Shown here: in pieces, positions 52,198 to 60,718 of the stretch
Numbering within the stretch: the first letter of the stretch is position 1
Layout: each line of letters opens with the position of its first letter
From: Dehalococcoidia bacterium
GTDB lineage: Bacteria > Chloroflexota > Dehalococcoidia > Lucifugimonadales > UBA3495
DNA: 64,000 nt
Direction of reading: 5' to 3'
Assembly: GCA_022827095.1 (NCBI GenBank)
Contig: JAJDTP010000021.1
Coordinates: 1 to 64,000 of the forward strand
Notes under the pieces: model-generated
Databases searched by the model: none
What the model saw: only the letters and a program-made list of their open reading frames with translations
Told to the model about the DNA's origin: nothing
Program-made: the position numbers and the translations under genes

Positions 52198-52791
52198 ATG
52201 GCGGCAGTGCAACCCGGACAGCGTGTAGGAGAGGTGACCGCGTCACGGTCACAGCGCATCGAGGCGCAATGCTACCAGGCGCGTGCAGCGCCTCCGTTGG
52301 GATCGCTGGTTCGAATCGAATCCCCACCCGTCTACGCGGTGGTGCTGGACGTCCGTCACGAGCCGATGGACCCTACGCGACCGCTGACCCCCAGGGGCGC
52401 GGACCTGGAAACGGAAGACGAGGTGTATGCGGTAAACCCCCAACTGAGCGCTATCCTGGCTACTCGGTTTACCGCGGCAATCTTAGGGTATCGTGGCGGC
52501 GACGGCATCCATGCGGGTTTGCCGAGCTTGCCTCCCGACCTGCATGCCTTCGTCTTCGTTGGCGATGATGATGATCTGGCATTTCTGGGCAAAGATTTTG
52601 GATGGCTGAAGCTGCTGTTGGACGAACGCTCACCGGCATCAGACACCGCGATAGTGAACCTGTTGCGGCAGGCAGCCCATTCCAGTACCGACTCCCGGGG
52701 GTTCCTGCTTAACGCCGGAAAGGCTCTGGCAACCGAACTGTCCGGGGAGCCCCTTCGCATGCGCGCCCTGTTGCACCAGGTAGGCGGATGA
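52198..52791 (+). CDS. HAS-barrel-like partner protein of the HerA-type ATPase
   Basis: This 197-residue protein starts with a beta-rich part ('GSLVRIESPPVYAVVLDVRHEPM', 'TEDEVYAVNPQLSAILATRF') that looks like a HAS barrel, followed by a helical C-terminal part. Its stop overlaps the ATPase start (ATGA), so the two are co-translated. It is not NurA: no RNase H-like nuclease motifs are seen. It probably forms a complex with the ATPase, but I know no defined function. Confidence 0.6.
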   Translation: MAAVQPGQRVGEVTASRSQRIEAQCYQARAAPPLGSLVRIESPPVYAVVLDVRHEPMDPTRPLTPRGADLETEDEVYAVNPQLSAILATRFTAAILGYRGGDGIHAGLPSLPPDLHAFVFVGDDDDLAFLGKDFGWLKLLLDERSPASDTAIVNLLRQAAHSSTDSRGFLLNAGKALATELSGEPLRMRALLHQVGG

Positions 52792-54494
52792 TGCTGGCCG
52801 ACGGTTTCGGAAGCAACGGCGCCGGCCCCGCGCAAGCCCGCCGGCTGGGTCAAGTCGTCGGCGGTTCGCTCTCTCGCGGTTTGGACGTGCGGCTGGACGG
52901 TCACAGCGCGAGCGCCGAGGATGTGGCCGTGGGATCATTCGTGACCATCCATGGACGCCGGCAGCGCTATTTCGCCGTGGTGACCGACGTGGAACTGCGG
53001 GCCGTTGACGACGGCGTGCGCCACTTTCCTCCAGCATTCTCGACCGGCATTGCCGACGCAGGAGACTTCACCGCAGAGGTCATCGCAGGGACGTTGGCTT
53101 ATAGCCAACTGTCAGTGATGCCAAGCATGGCCATCCCGGTTGGAAGCTCCCAAAACGGAGCCGCAGAACAGGCGAAGACGATCCCGGAGCATTTCGCCCC
53201 AGTTCACGCGGCGTCGCAGGCGGACATCGACGCAGTGTTCCGGGCTCGGGAGGGAGATTTCGCTTTGGGGTCGCCCCAGGGCATGGAAACGTCGCTGGTC
53301 CGGCTGGACCTGGCGGCCCTGGCCAACCGGTCAGTGGGAGTGTTCGGCGCGTCCGGTACGGGCAAAACGTTTTTGGCGCGGATGCTGCTGGCCGGCTTAG
53401 TGAAACAAACCCCGGCCGTCTCCCTGGTCTTCGACATGGAGAGCGAGTACGGCTGGCAGGGTCAGGACAACGACCGCGGCCGCCAGGTCAAAGGTCTCAA
53501 GCAGCTGTTTCCCTCCCGTGTCGTCACCTTCACCCTCGACGAAGCCAGCAGTCGCCGCCGCGGCGCCACGCCCGACGGGGTCGTAAGCATCGGTTACAAC
53601 GAGGTCGAGCCGACGGACATCGAAGTGCTGCGAGAGTCGCTCAACCTGTCGGAGGTGGCCGCGTCTACCTCGTGGAACGTCGCCAGGCACTACCGCGAGA
53701 ACTGGCTGCGCGAATTCATGGCGCTGAGCGCCGCTGACGTCGGCGATCTGGCCGGCGAAATCGGCGTCAACCTGTCAGCCCTGCAAACGCTGCATCGCCG
53801 CCTGCTGTCCTGGGAGCGGTTCGGGTTCCTGGTGGAACATGGGCAGGGCAGCGCCAGCGCCAGCGGCATCATCGAACAGCTCGAGCGCGGCAACCACGTG
53901 GTGCTGGAGTTTGGGCAATACGGGCGCAACACCGCCGCGTACGTGCTGGTCAGCAACCTGCTGACCCGCCGCATCCACGAAACCTGGGTGAGACGCAAGG
54001 AATCGGCCGACGGCGGGCACGGCGACGAACCCCGGCCGTTGGTGATATTCGTCGAGGAAGCCCACAAGTTCCTGACCCCGGACATCGCCTCCCAGACCAT
54101 TTTCGGCGCCATTGCCCGCGAGTTGCGCAAATACAATGTGACGCTGATGATCGTGGACCAGCGGCCCAGCGGCATCGACTCTGAAGTGATGAGCCAGCTT
54201 GGCACCAGGCTTTCCTGCGCGTTGAATGATGACCGGGACATGAACGCCGTTTTGATGGGAGCCCGCGACGCCGGGCAACTCAGGAACGTGCTGTCGCGTC
54301 TGGACAGCAAGCAGCAGGCGCTGGTGTTCGGCCACGCGGTGCCGATGCCGGTGGTAGTCCGGCCGCGAGACTACGACGAGGCGTTCTACGCCGATATGGG
54401 CGCCGTCTCCGGCGTCTCCGTTGCCGGCGTCATGGGCGAAACGGAAGCGGAGCGGATGCAGCGGGAGATCGACGAGCTGTTCCCTCCAGAGTAA
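52788..54494 (+). CDS. HerA-like ATPase (DUF87, FtsK/HerA superfamily)
   Basis: This 568-residue protein has an N-terminal HAS-barrel-like region ('VGSFVTIHGRRQRYFAVVTDVE') and a HerA/FtsK core. The core shows Walker A 'VFGASGTGKTFLARMLL', 'FDMESEYGWQ', Walker B 'PLVIFVEEAHKFL' and sensor 'MIVDQRPSGIDSEVMSQLGTRLS'. HerA-type ATPases are hexameric DNA pumps that normally work with NurA in end resection or with nucleases in defence. Here the only linked gene is the upstream 197-residue protein. It ends in an acidic tail; panC follows. Confidence 0.87.
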   Translation: MMLADGFGSNGAGPAQARRLGQVVGGSLSRGLDVRLDGHSASAEDVAVGSFVTIHGRRQRYFAVVTDVELRAVDDGVRHFPPAFSTGIADAGDFTAEVIAGTLAYSQLSVMPSMAIPVGSSQNGAAEQAKTIPEHFAPVHAASQADIDAVFRAREGDFALGSPQGMETSLVRLDLAALANRSVGVFGASGTGKTFLARMLLAGLVKQTPAVSLVFDMESEYGWQGQDNDRGRQVKGLKQLFPSRVVTFTLDEASSRRRGATPDGVVSIGYNEVEPTDIEVLRESLNLSEVAASTSWNVARHYRENWLREFMALSAADVGDLAGEIGVNLSALQTLHRRLLSWERFGFLVEHGQGSASASGIIEQLERGNHVVLEFGQYGRNTAAYVLVSNLLTRRIHETWVRRKESADGGHGDEPRPLVIFVEEAHKFLTPDIASQTIFGAIARELRKYNVTLMIVDQRPSGIDSEVMSQLGTRLSCALNDDRDMNAVLMGARDAGQLRNVLSRLDSKQQALVFGHAVPMPVVVRPRDYDEAFYADMGAVSGVSVAGVMGETEAERMQREIDELFPPE

Positions 54495-54512
54495 TTTTTA
54501 CCGGGATACACA

Positions 54513-54534
54513 GGATGGACGGGATAAACGGGAT
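54513..54534 (+). repeat. Dispersed 22-bp repeat, copy 1
   Basis: GGATGGACGGGATAAACGGGAT matches 62172-62193 (GGATGGACAGGATATTCAGGAT) at 18 of 22 positions. Both lie in short gene gaps. The internal GGATrxAC period resembles a repeat often found between genes in several phyla. Confidence 0.6.
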
Positions 54535-54558
54535 TTTTTCCTGTTCCGGGTGTCTGAA

Positions 54559-55401
54559 ATGGAAGTGGTTGAGACTTGCGCTGAGATGTCGCGGCTGAGT
54601 TGGTCCTCTGACCGTCCGCTGGGGCTGGTGCCGACCATGGGGGCGCTGCACGAAGGTCACCTTTCGCTGGTCCAGCGGGCGCGCGCGGACAATCAGACCC
54701 TGGCGGCGTCGATCTTCGTCAACCCAACGCAGTTCGGCCCCAACGAGGATTTCGCTCGCTACCCGCGCAGCTTGCAGCGAGACCTGGAGTTGTTGGACGC
54801 GGAAGGCACCGACCTGGTGTTCGTCCCGCCGCCGCACGAAGTTTACCCCGATGGTTTCGACACCTGGGTCGAGCCGGGTTCGGTGGCCGAAGGCATGGAA
54901 GGCGCGGCCAGGCCGGGCCATTTCCGAGGAGTGGCGACGGTGGTCGCCAAGTTGTTCACGATTATCCGCCCTGACCGCGCCTACTTCGGCCAGAAAGACG
55001 GCCAACAGGTGGCGGTCATCCGCAAAATGAACGCCGACTTGAACTTGGGCGTCGACGTCGTAACCATGCCGACCATCAGAGAGCCGGACGGCCTGGCGCT
55101 CAGCAGCCGCAACGCCTACCTGACCTCGGACGAGCGCGAGACCGCCCCCGCAGTATACCGGGCGCTATGCGCCGCCGAGGATGTCTGGCGCCGGGGCGAG
55201 CGAGATGCCGGACGAATCCAGCGCGCCGCCCACAACATACTGGGACGCGAGCCTCTGATAGATGCCGTGGACTACGTCAGCATCGTGGACGCCGACACCA
55301 TGCAGCCGGTCGAAACCGTCCACGACGGCCGGCCGGTGATGATCGCCGTGGCTGTGCGAGTGGGGACGGTGCGGCTGATTGATAACGTGACAAAGCTGTA
55401 G
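54559..55401 (+). CDS. panC: Pantothenate synthetase
   Basis: This 280-residue enzyme condenses pantoate and beta-alanine with ATP. It has the HIGH-type motif in 'PTMGALHEGHLSLVQRAR', 'SIFVNPTQFGPNEDFARYPR', 'RPGHFRGVATVVAKLF', 'YFGQKDGQQVAVIR' and 'EPDGLALSSRNAYL', which holds the KMSKS-like loop. The start is ATG 54559; the track frame begins inside the ATPase gene. It has no other CoA-biosynthesis gene beside it. Confidence 0.95.
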   Translation: MEVVETCAEMSRLSWSSDRPLGLVPTMGALHEGHLSLVQRARADNQTLAASIFVNPTQFGPNEDFARYPRSLQRDLELLDAEGTDLVFVPPPHEVYPDGFDTWVEPGSVAEGMEGAARPGHFRGVATVVAKLFTIIRPDRAYFGQKDGQQVAVIRKMNADLNLGVDVVTMPTIREPDGLALSSRNAYLTSDERETAPAVYRALCAAEDVWRRGERDAGRIQRAAHNILGREPLIDAVDYVSIVDADTMQPVETVHDGRPVMIAVAVRVGTVRLIDNVTKL

Positions 55402-55442
55402 TCGCAGGGCTATCGTATCGAGTTGCATTGATCGCCTGGGAA

Positions 55443-55883
55443 TCATCCGGCATCTGGCGTATCCGTGACTTGGACCACCGGATCACCTACAGAGACATAA
55501 CTTTCGGGCGAATCCGGTTCATCGCGGCCGTTGCCCAAAGGCTCTTTAACCTTGAGGGTTTCAGGGCGGGTCTCCCACCTCGGGGGATCAAACAAACCGC
55601 TCGTCAAGCTCAAACCCCGGCCACCAACGTTCACGCGACGCGTCCTATACGTCGAGGCTATCGCGACTTTGTCGTAAACACGGGAGACCTTTACCCTGGT
55701 TTTGGGTGACTCAACCGACCCCAACGCCTCTCCAGTGTCAGGATCGTCCACATCCACCTCGAACACGATATCGAACGTCATACCCGGCCTGACGCTGCGG
55801 TTTGCACCGATGTTCAAAACCACTTCACGGTCGTTCAAAATCTTAGCAATCTTCCCGCGGATTGGATTAGTGAGCGCGGTCAT
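55443..55883 (-). CDS. Protein of unknown function, beta-rich
   Basis: This 146-residue soluble protein starts 'MTALTNPIRGKIAKILNDREVVLNIGANRSVRPGM', a pattern like small beta-barrel domains that occur at the C-termini of some flagellar/curli proteins ('G-x-I...D..V.LNIG...V..G'). There is no signal peptide and no Cys or His cluster. Its ATG (GGAG eight bases upstream) overlaps the end of the upstream membrane-protein gene by 17 bases, so the two are translationally linked. I do not recognise the family. Confidence 0.6.
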   Translation of the reverse strand: MTALTNPIRGKIAKILNDREVVLNIGANRSVRPGMTFDIVFEVDVDDPDTGEALGSVESPKTRVKVSRVYDKVAIASTYRTRRVNVGGRGLSLTSGLFDPPRWETRPETLKVKEPLGNGRDEPDSPESYVSVGDPVVQVTDTPDAG

Positions 55884-56385
55884 TTTGTTCGACTCCCCGT
55901 CGCTCCAGCCATGCTTCCAAAATTTGATCTACATCTTCGGGTACAATGTCGCGCCAATCTTCTACTGCGGATCCGCCAGTGGGTATTTGCTCGTCGATTA
56001 TCGCCTGGATGATGCTTAGGTGTCTATCGTCATCGGCGTCCTGCTTAAAATCTTCGATTCGGGCCGACAGCCGAAAAAGACTATCTCGGAGCTCCAATAT
56101 CCGCCTGATTGCCGATCGGGCATGGGGACGTATCATTTCGTAGGCAGCTTCGCGCGCAGCAACTCGCCCAAACCGATACGAACCGAGCAACCCAGTCGCC
56201 AGCGTCACGACCTGAAAGAGAACCGTTTCGAGATGCGAAAGTTGTCGGATCGAAGAAGTTACGATCATAGCTCCCAGAGCTAATGAGAACACGATGCCTA
56301 ACCCCACCAGGGGCAAGTCTAATCGGCGCATCCACCGGTTGGACGTCGCATTTGGAGGACGCATTCCAAGCGTGTCCCGAACCAT
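55867..56385 (-). CDS. Membrane protein of unknown function
   Basis: This 172-residue protein has two hydrophobic helices near the N-terminus ('LPLVGLGIVFSLALGAMIVTSSI' and 'HLETVLFQVVTLATGLLGSYRFG'), followed by a cytoplasmic helical region rich in Arg, Asp and Glu. No known family was recognised. It pairs with the overlapping gene at 55443 and probably forms a small two-gene unit, possibly recently acquired since its codon use looks less GC-biased than its neighbours. Confidence 0.6.
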   Translation of the reverse strand: MVRDTLGMRPPNATSNRWMRRLDLPLVGLGIVFSLALGAMIVTSSIRQLSHLETVLFQVVTLATGLLGSYRFGRVAAREAAYEMIRPHARSAIRRILELRDSLFRLSARIEDFKQDADDDRHLSIIQAIIDEQIPTGGSAVEDWRDIVPEDVDQILEAWLERRGVEQNDRAH

Positions 56386-56410
56386 GGCTGTGGGATACGT
56401 TGGGATATCC

Positions 56411-57409
56411 CTACGACTGCGTCAACTCCCGCACCGTTTCCGTTAGCGCCGGGATCACCTTTTCCCAGTCGCCGACCACGCCGTAGCGGGCTTCCTTGAA
56501 GATGTTGGCGTCGGCGTCCTTGTTGATGGCGACGATGGCCTTGGAGCCGCTGCAGCCGGCCATGTGCTGGCTGGCGCCGGAAATCGCCACGGTGATGTAG
56601 AGGTCGGGGGTGATGGTCTTGCCGGTGAGGCCCACCTGATAGTTGGCGGGTACCCACCCGGAGTCGACCGCGGCGCGCGAGGCTCCCACGGCTCCACCCA
56701 GCAGGCCGGCCAGCTCTTCCAGCTGCGAGAAGGGCTCGGGCCCCCCGAGGCCACGCCCGCCGGACACGACGATCCGGGCGTCTTCCAGCTTGATGCCCTC
56801 AGCCTCTTCTTTCACCACGTCAACGACGCGGGTCTTCGCGGCGCCCGCGTCTATGTCTACCGGAAAAGCGACCACTTGCCCAGTGCGCCCGGCGTCGGCG
56901 TCCATGGGTTCATACGTCTTGGGGCGGATGGCGGCGATCTGCGGCGTCTGAGTGCAGCTGACCACGGCGATGGCGCTGCCGCCGTACACCGGACGGTTGG
57001 CTAGCAGGCGGCCCGTGCCGGCGTCGGCGGACACTTCCAGGCAGTCCTGCGCCAATCCGACACCCAGGCGGAACGCCAGGCGGGGCGCCAACTCTCGGCC
57101 CTCGTTGTTGCGCGCGATCAGTATGATGCCGGGGTTAGCCTCGGCGGCCACCGTCTGCATGGCTGACAGGTACAGGTCGGGGTGGTAATCGGCCAAGGCG
57201 GGACTGGTCACCGCGTAGGCTTTGTCGGCGCCGTGGGCGATGGCCTGCTGGGGCGCATCGGCGACGTCCGAACCGATCACCGCGACGGCCAGTTCCTGGT
57301 TGAGAGCGTCGGCCAGCGAGCGGCCCGCCGCGAGCAGTTCCTGGGCTGTTGATGCCAATTGTCCGTCGGGGGCGTCGCCGAATACAAGGATCCCGGTTGC
57401 GTCTGCCAT
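56411..57409 (-). CDS. etfA: Electron transfer flavoprotein alpha subunit
   Basis: This 332-residue FAD-binding subunit has the C-terminal family signature in '[24 protein letters not shown]' and '[29 protein letters not shown]'. It accepts electrons from acyl-CoA and other dehydrogenases and passes them to the quinone pool. It forms a dimer with EtfB, encoded upstream. GGAGA lies six bases before the ATG. Its acyl-CoA dehydrogenase partners are not in the window, but an acyl-CoA ligase is. Confidence 0.95.
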   Translation of the reverse strand: MADATGILVFGDAPDGQLASTAQELLAAGRSLADALNQELAVAVIGSDVADAPQQAIAHGADKAYAVTSPALADYHPDLYLSAMQTVAAEANPGIILIARNNEGRELAPRLAFRLGVGLAQDCLEVSADAGTGRLLANRPVYGGSAIAVVSCTQTPQIAAIRPKTYEPMDADAGRTGQVVAFPVDIDAGAAKTRVVDVVKEEAEGIKLEDARIVVSGGRGLGGPEPFSQLEELAGLLGGAVGASRAAVDSGWVPANYQVGLTGKTITPDLYITVAISGASQHMAGCSGSKAIVAINKDADANIFKEARYGVVGDWEKVIPALTETVRELTQS

Positions 57410-57426
57410 GTTTTTCTCCGTGGGCG

Positions 57427-57460
57427 GGGCCCAAAAAATAACGCGGGTCTCCGACCCGCG
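57427..57460 (-). terminator. Terminator-like hairpin between etfB and etfA
   Basis: On the minus strand CGCGGGTC and GACCCGCG pair around three bases, followed by TTATTTTTTGGG. It has the full look of an intrinsic terminator yet sits inside the etfB-etfA operon. The flanking CCAAAAAATAACG matches the pepP terminator at 1123. It may attenuate etfA relative to etfB. Confidence 0.6.
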
Positions 57461-57477
57461 GGTGTCACTGCGCTGAG

Positions 57478-58278
57478 TTAGATAAGGCGGTCCTCGCGGA
57501 GCCGCAGCGCGAGCCTGCGGGCGGCGTCGATGTCGTCGTCGCCCTCGATAATCTCGCAGTCCTGATCGCGTTCCGGCACGAAAAGATCGTGCAGCGTCAA
57601 GCGCGGTTCCAGCCGCGCGTCGTCGATATCGAGATCACCGGTGGTCCATACCGTCGGGCGCTTCCGGGTGGCCGCCATGATGCCCCGCAGTGTGGGATAG
57701 CGAGGCTGGCCCAGTTCGTTGCTCACGGTCACCAAGGCGGGCATGTCGGCCTCCACCACCTCGAATCCGTCGGGAGCCAGCCGCTCGACCACCACCTTGC
57801 TATCCTGCACGTCGACCTTTTTTCCAAGGGTGATGCAGGCCATTCCGAGCGTCTCCGCGACCCCCAGGGGTACCTGAGCATTGTCCCAGTCCGACGCCTG
57901 CCGGCCACAGATGATCAGGTCGAAGCCGCCCAACTTGTTGATGGCGGCGGTGAGCAACTGTACGGTGAAGAACGAGTCCACCGAGTTAGCGAAAGCATCG
58001 TCCTGGAGCAGCACCAACTCGTCGGCTCCCATGGACAATGGCTTCTTCATCACGTCCAGGGCAAACGTGGTGCCAGAAGAGATGACGGTGATGTTGGCGC
58101 CCTGCTCGTCCTTGATCTGCAGAGCGGCTTCGACGGCGTTTTCGTCAAAACCGTTCACCACGGGCGGGATGTTCGCCGGCGGGACTACCTGCCGGGCGTC
58201 GGGGTCAATGCGGAAGGCGGCGGCGGGCATCTCCGGGTCTACGACCTGTTTGGCCAGCACGCAAATGTTAACGGGCAT
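57478..58278 (-). CDS. etfB: Electron transfer flavoprotein beta subunit
   Basis: This 266-residue AMP-binding subunit starts 'MPVNICVLAKQVVDPEMPAAAFR' and has 'FDENAVEAALQIKDEQGANITVISSG', 'DLIICGRQASDWDNAQVPLGVAE' and the family segment 'ELGQPRYPTLRGIMAATRK'. ATG 58278 is preferred over the track start eight codons upstream because it begins at the first strand and has AGGAG upstream. Its promoter is at 58323-58351. EtfA follows after 68 bases containing a hairpin. Confidence 0.95.
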   Translation of the reverse strand: MPVNICVLAKQVVDPEMPAAAFRIDPDARQVVPPANIPPVVNGFDENAVEAALQIKDEQGANITVISSGTTFALDVMKKPLSMGADELVLLQDDAFANSVDSFFTVQLLTAAINKLGGFDLIICGRQASDWDNAQVPLGVAETLGMACITLGKKVDVQDSKVVVERLAPDGFEVVEADMPALVTVSNELGQPRYPTLRGIMAATRKRPTVWTTGDLDIDDARLEPRLTLHDLFVPERDQDCEIIEGDDDIDAARRLALRLREDRLI

Positions 58279-58322
58279 CAGGAACGCACTCTCCTGTCGC
58301 AATACGAAAATGGGCTATGTGA

Positions 58323-58351
58323 AAGTTATCACTAGCCCATTCCAGTGTCAA
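58323..58351 (-). promoter_or_regulatory. Sigma70-type promoter of etfBA
   Basis: On the minus strand TTGACA and TAACTT are 17 bases apart, about 45 bases before the etfB ATG. A bulged inverted repeat TGGGCTA...TAGCCCA (58311-58339) overlaps the -10 and could bind a regulator. Confidence 0.6.
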
Positions 58352-58358
58352 ACCTTGG

Positions 58359-58388
58359 AAGATTCCGTCACCGGCCTAACGGAATCTT
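58359..58388. terminator. 10-bp stem hairpin between the aldo/keto reductase and etf promoter
   Basis: AAGATTCCGT and ACGGAATCTT pair perfectly around a ten-base loop. It lies 63 bases past the aldo/keto reductase stop and just upstream of the etf -35. No U-tract, so termination is only probable. Confidence 0.5.
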
Positions 58389-58451
58389 GACGGAACCCCG
58401 GTTTCTTTGCACAGCATACCGGGAACCATAACGGATCCCAAGCTCGGGGCG

Positions 58452-59459
58452 TCAGATCTCGCGGAAGGCGGGTTCCGGCTCCTCGATATAGAAGTTGTTG
58501 GCCCACAGATCATCCAGGATGGCCTGATCGCCCTCGGTGATGGGCGGGGTGTCCACGGCCTCGGAGTATTCCTTCAACTCTTCCAGCGTGGTGAAGTTGG
58601 GCAGCACGCTGGTGATCGTCGGTTGGTGAAGCACAAACTGGATGGCGGCCTGGCTCATGGTGCGCCCGGCCTCTTCGCCGGCCAGGAACTTGACCTGCTC
58701 AACCTTGACCAACGCCTCGCTGAGCCACTGGTGACGGCGATACGAACGGTGGTCGTTCTCGTCGAATTCCGGCGGCTCGTCATATCGACCGGTCAATGCC
58801 TCGGAGGCATGGGGCACCCGGGACAGCAGGCCGACCTGTTCCTTCTCGGCGATGGGGAAGAAGTCCTTGGCCGGGTCCTGCTCCAGGATGCTGTAAATGA
58901 TCTGGCAACTGCTGACGTGCCGCTCTTCCATACTCGCCTGGCCTTCCTCGAACCAGCCGATGTCGGGACCCAGCGCCGACCCGTAGTAGCGGATCTTGCC
59001 CTCGTGCTTCAGAGCCTCGAGGGTCTCGAACACCTCGTCCTTCTCCAGCGCTTCGATGCGCGGGTTGTGCAACTGGTAAAGGTCGATGTAGTCGGTTTTC
59101 AGGCGGCGCAGCGATTGCTCGCAGGCAAACCGAATGAACTCGGGCTCGAATTTCTGCGGCCGTTCCTGGTGGCCGACCCGCGGCGTGGTCTGGTCGTAGA
59201 TGTCATAGCCGAACTTGGTGGCGATGATCATCTCGTGCCGTCGGTGGCTCATAAACTTGGCCAGCACTTCTTCGCCGTAGCCGTCACCGTAGGTATCGGC
59301 AGTGTCGAAGAAATTGATGCCCAGTTCCAGCGCCTCTTCCAGCAGTTGGCGGCGCGTCTCCTCGGGAATGCGGCCCCACCAGTTGGTGGCCACGGTCCAG
59401 ACGCCGAAGCCAACCTCGGAGAGCATCAGGTCGGTGCGGGGGAGTTGGCGGTATTTCAT
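58452..59459 (-). CDS. Aldo/keto reductase
   Basis: This 335-residue TIM-barrel oxidoreductase starts 'MKYRQLPRTDLMLSEVGFG'. The catalytic set appears as Asp and Tyr in 'NFFDTADTYGDGYGEE', Lys in 'IIATKFGYD' and the His position in 'DLYQLHNPR'. It reduces aldehydes or ketones with NADPH. The start at ATG 59459 has AAGGA upstream; the track start is nine codons early. It is next to the transglutaminase-like gene, eight bases downstream of its stop. Confidence 0.9.
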   Translation of the reverse strand: MKYRQLPRTDLMLSEVGFGVWTVATNWWGRIPEETRRQLLEEALELGINFFDTADTYGDGYGEEVLAKFMSHRRHEMIIATKFGYDIYDQTTPRVGHQERPQKFEPEFIRFACEQSLRRLKTDYIDLYQLHNPRIEALEKDEVFETLEALKHEGKIRYYGSALGPDIGWFEEGQASMEERHVSSCQIIYSILEQDPAKDFFPIAEKEQVGLLSRVPHASEALTGRYDEPPEFDENDHRSYRRHQWLSEALVKVEQVKFLAGEEAGRTMSQAAIQFVLHQPTITSVLPNFTTLEELKEYSEAVDTPPITEGDQAILDDLWANNFYIEEPEPAFREI

Positions 59460-59466
59460 GGTCTTG

Positions 59467-60075
59467 TCATCCTTGCGTGGCGTCACTCAACCAGCGGCTC
59501 ATGCCTTCGATGAATTCGTCCCTTATTGTACTTGAGGACCCGCAGAATTCTGCAATCAGTTGCTCCTTGAATGACTGCGGATCGTCACCGGTGGGCACCA
59601 CGAATGAATCGATTGGATCGCACGCGATGGCCATATCTTTGCCTTGAACGAAAGTCCGGTTGACCGGCATACCCAAAGGCTCGGCGCTGGACGGCCAAGT
59701 GCAGTCTACGTTCATCCATCCCTGGTCAGACTTGAGACGAATATACGTATGAACGTCCGGCACGGGCTCCTGGTTCACTAAGGATTTTAGGTCTGCCGGG
59801 AAATGCGCGGTATTGCCGCGCGTGAACCGGTGCGTAACCATAATAATCCGCGAGTCCATGCCGAATTCGCGAAACACTGCGTCCAACAGATAGTGCTTCC
59901 CTGAGCAGGTGCCCCGCCACTCGCGAACGATGGCCTCAGGTTCCCGCGAACTGGCGCGCTCGTACGGCATGTCGCGTACCAAGGCAAAGGCAGAGGCCGT
60001 ACCCAACGCTTCGTGGGCTTCCAACAGCCCACGAGAACGGGCACTTCGCTCCAGGGTTTCAGCAAGGTTTGTCAT
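59467..60075 (-). CDS. Transglutaminase-like cysteine protease-fold protein
   Basis: This 202-residue protein carries a Cys-His-Asp triad typical of transglutaminase/protease folds: Cys in 'EWRGTCSGKHYLLDAVF', His in 'VPDVHTYIRLKS' and Asp in 'WMNVDCTWPSSAEPLGMPV'. It has no signal peptide. Possible activities are protease, amidase or cross-linking. It ends seven bases before the aldo/keto reductase start and may be cotranscribed. The ribosome binding site before ATG 60075 is weak. Confidence 0.75.
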   Translation of the reverse strand: MTNLAETLERSARSRGLLEAHEALGTASAFALVRDMPYERASSREPEAIVREWRGTCSGKHYLLDAVFREFGMDSRIIMVTHRFTRGNTAHFPADLKSLVNQEPVPDVHTYIRLKSDQGWMNVDCTWPSSAEPLGMPVNRTFVQGKDMAIACDPIDSFVVPTGDDPQSFKEQLIAEFCGSSSTIRDEFIEGMSRWLSDATQG

Positions 60076-60130
60076 GTGTCCGGAAGCTTGAAACGCACTC
60101 GCCAACTAAGGAGTACGGGGATTCGTTTGC

Positions 60131-60715
60131 CTACCTCGGCGACTGCCCGGACCAATGATCGATAATGGCCTTCACAACGTCCTCCTCGGTTTCTCCCCGG
60201 TCTTGAAGATTGAAAGCCCACTCTCTTCCAGGGTGCAAGGTGTCCCACTGAGAGCGTCGCTGATTCCATCTCCCGCGACTAGGGTCATTGTTGCCAAATC
60301 CGTCGACGACGACATTCCATATCGGTTGGTACTGAGCGATCAGGACTTGCTCGGTTAGACCGATCCATACCGGATCAAGCACCAACCAACGGCATCGAAA
60401 ATCCTTTAGGTTGAGGTTGGCAGCAGCGCGGACCGACTCTGCGTGGTGCGACAGCCGGCGATATAGGGCGGTCGTGCCCGTCGTCGCTGAGCTACGCCCT
60501 TGTCGCCGCCCCGGTGGGTCTGCCTTGCCAACATAGATCGGTGTGTCCTCGCCCATGTCGGTGTACGCGGAGAATGGCCCAACGTAGTGCAGAGTGTATA
60601 CGCCCACGCCGTGGAAAGGATTGCCTGGCGGCAAAGCATCGGCGGGAAACTCCATCAATGCCCTCGCAGCATTGCGTCCCAATTCGTCCACGCTAAGAGG
60701 GTCATAGGCACGCAC
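60131..60715 (-). CDS. Eco29kI-like GIY-YIG restriction endonuclease
   Basis: This 194-residue nuclease starts with GTG three bases after the methyltransferase stop. The GIY-YIG core reads 'GVGVYTLHYVGPFSAY' and 'DTPIYVGKADPPG', with Arg-rich 'ALYRRLSHHAESVRAA', the catalytic-Glu segment 'WIGLTEQVLIAQYQPIWN' and the family-specific 'NNDPSRGRWNQRRSQWDTLHPGR'. These match the Eco29kI family of type II enzymes (Eco29kI cuts CCGCGG). With the adjoining methyltransferase it forms a restriction-modification system; the actual recognition site cannot be read from sequence. Confidence 0.87.
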   Translation of the reverse strand: MRAYDPLSVDELGRNAARALMEFPADALPPGNPFHGVGVYTLHYVGPFSAYTDMGEDTPIYVGKADPPGRRQGRSSATTGTTALYRRLSHHAESVRAAANLNLKDFRCRWLVLDPVWIGLTEQVLIAQYQPIWNVVVDGFGNNDPSRGRWNQRRSQWDTLHPGREWAFNLQDRGETEEDVVKAIIDHWSGQSPR

Positions 60716-60718
60716 AGA

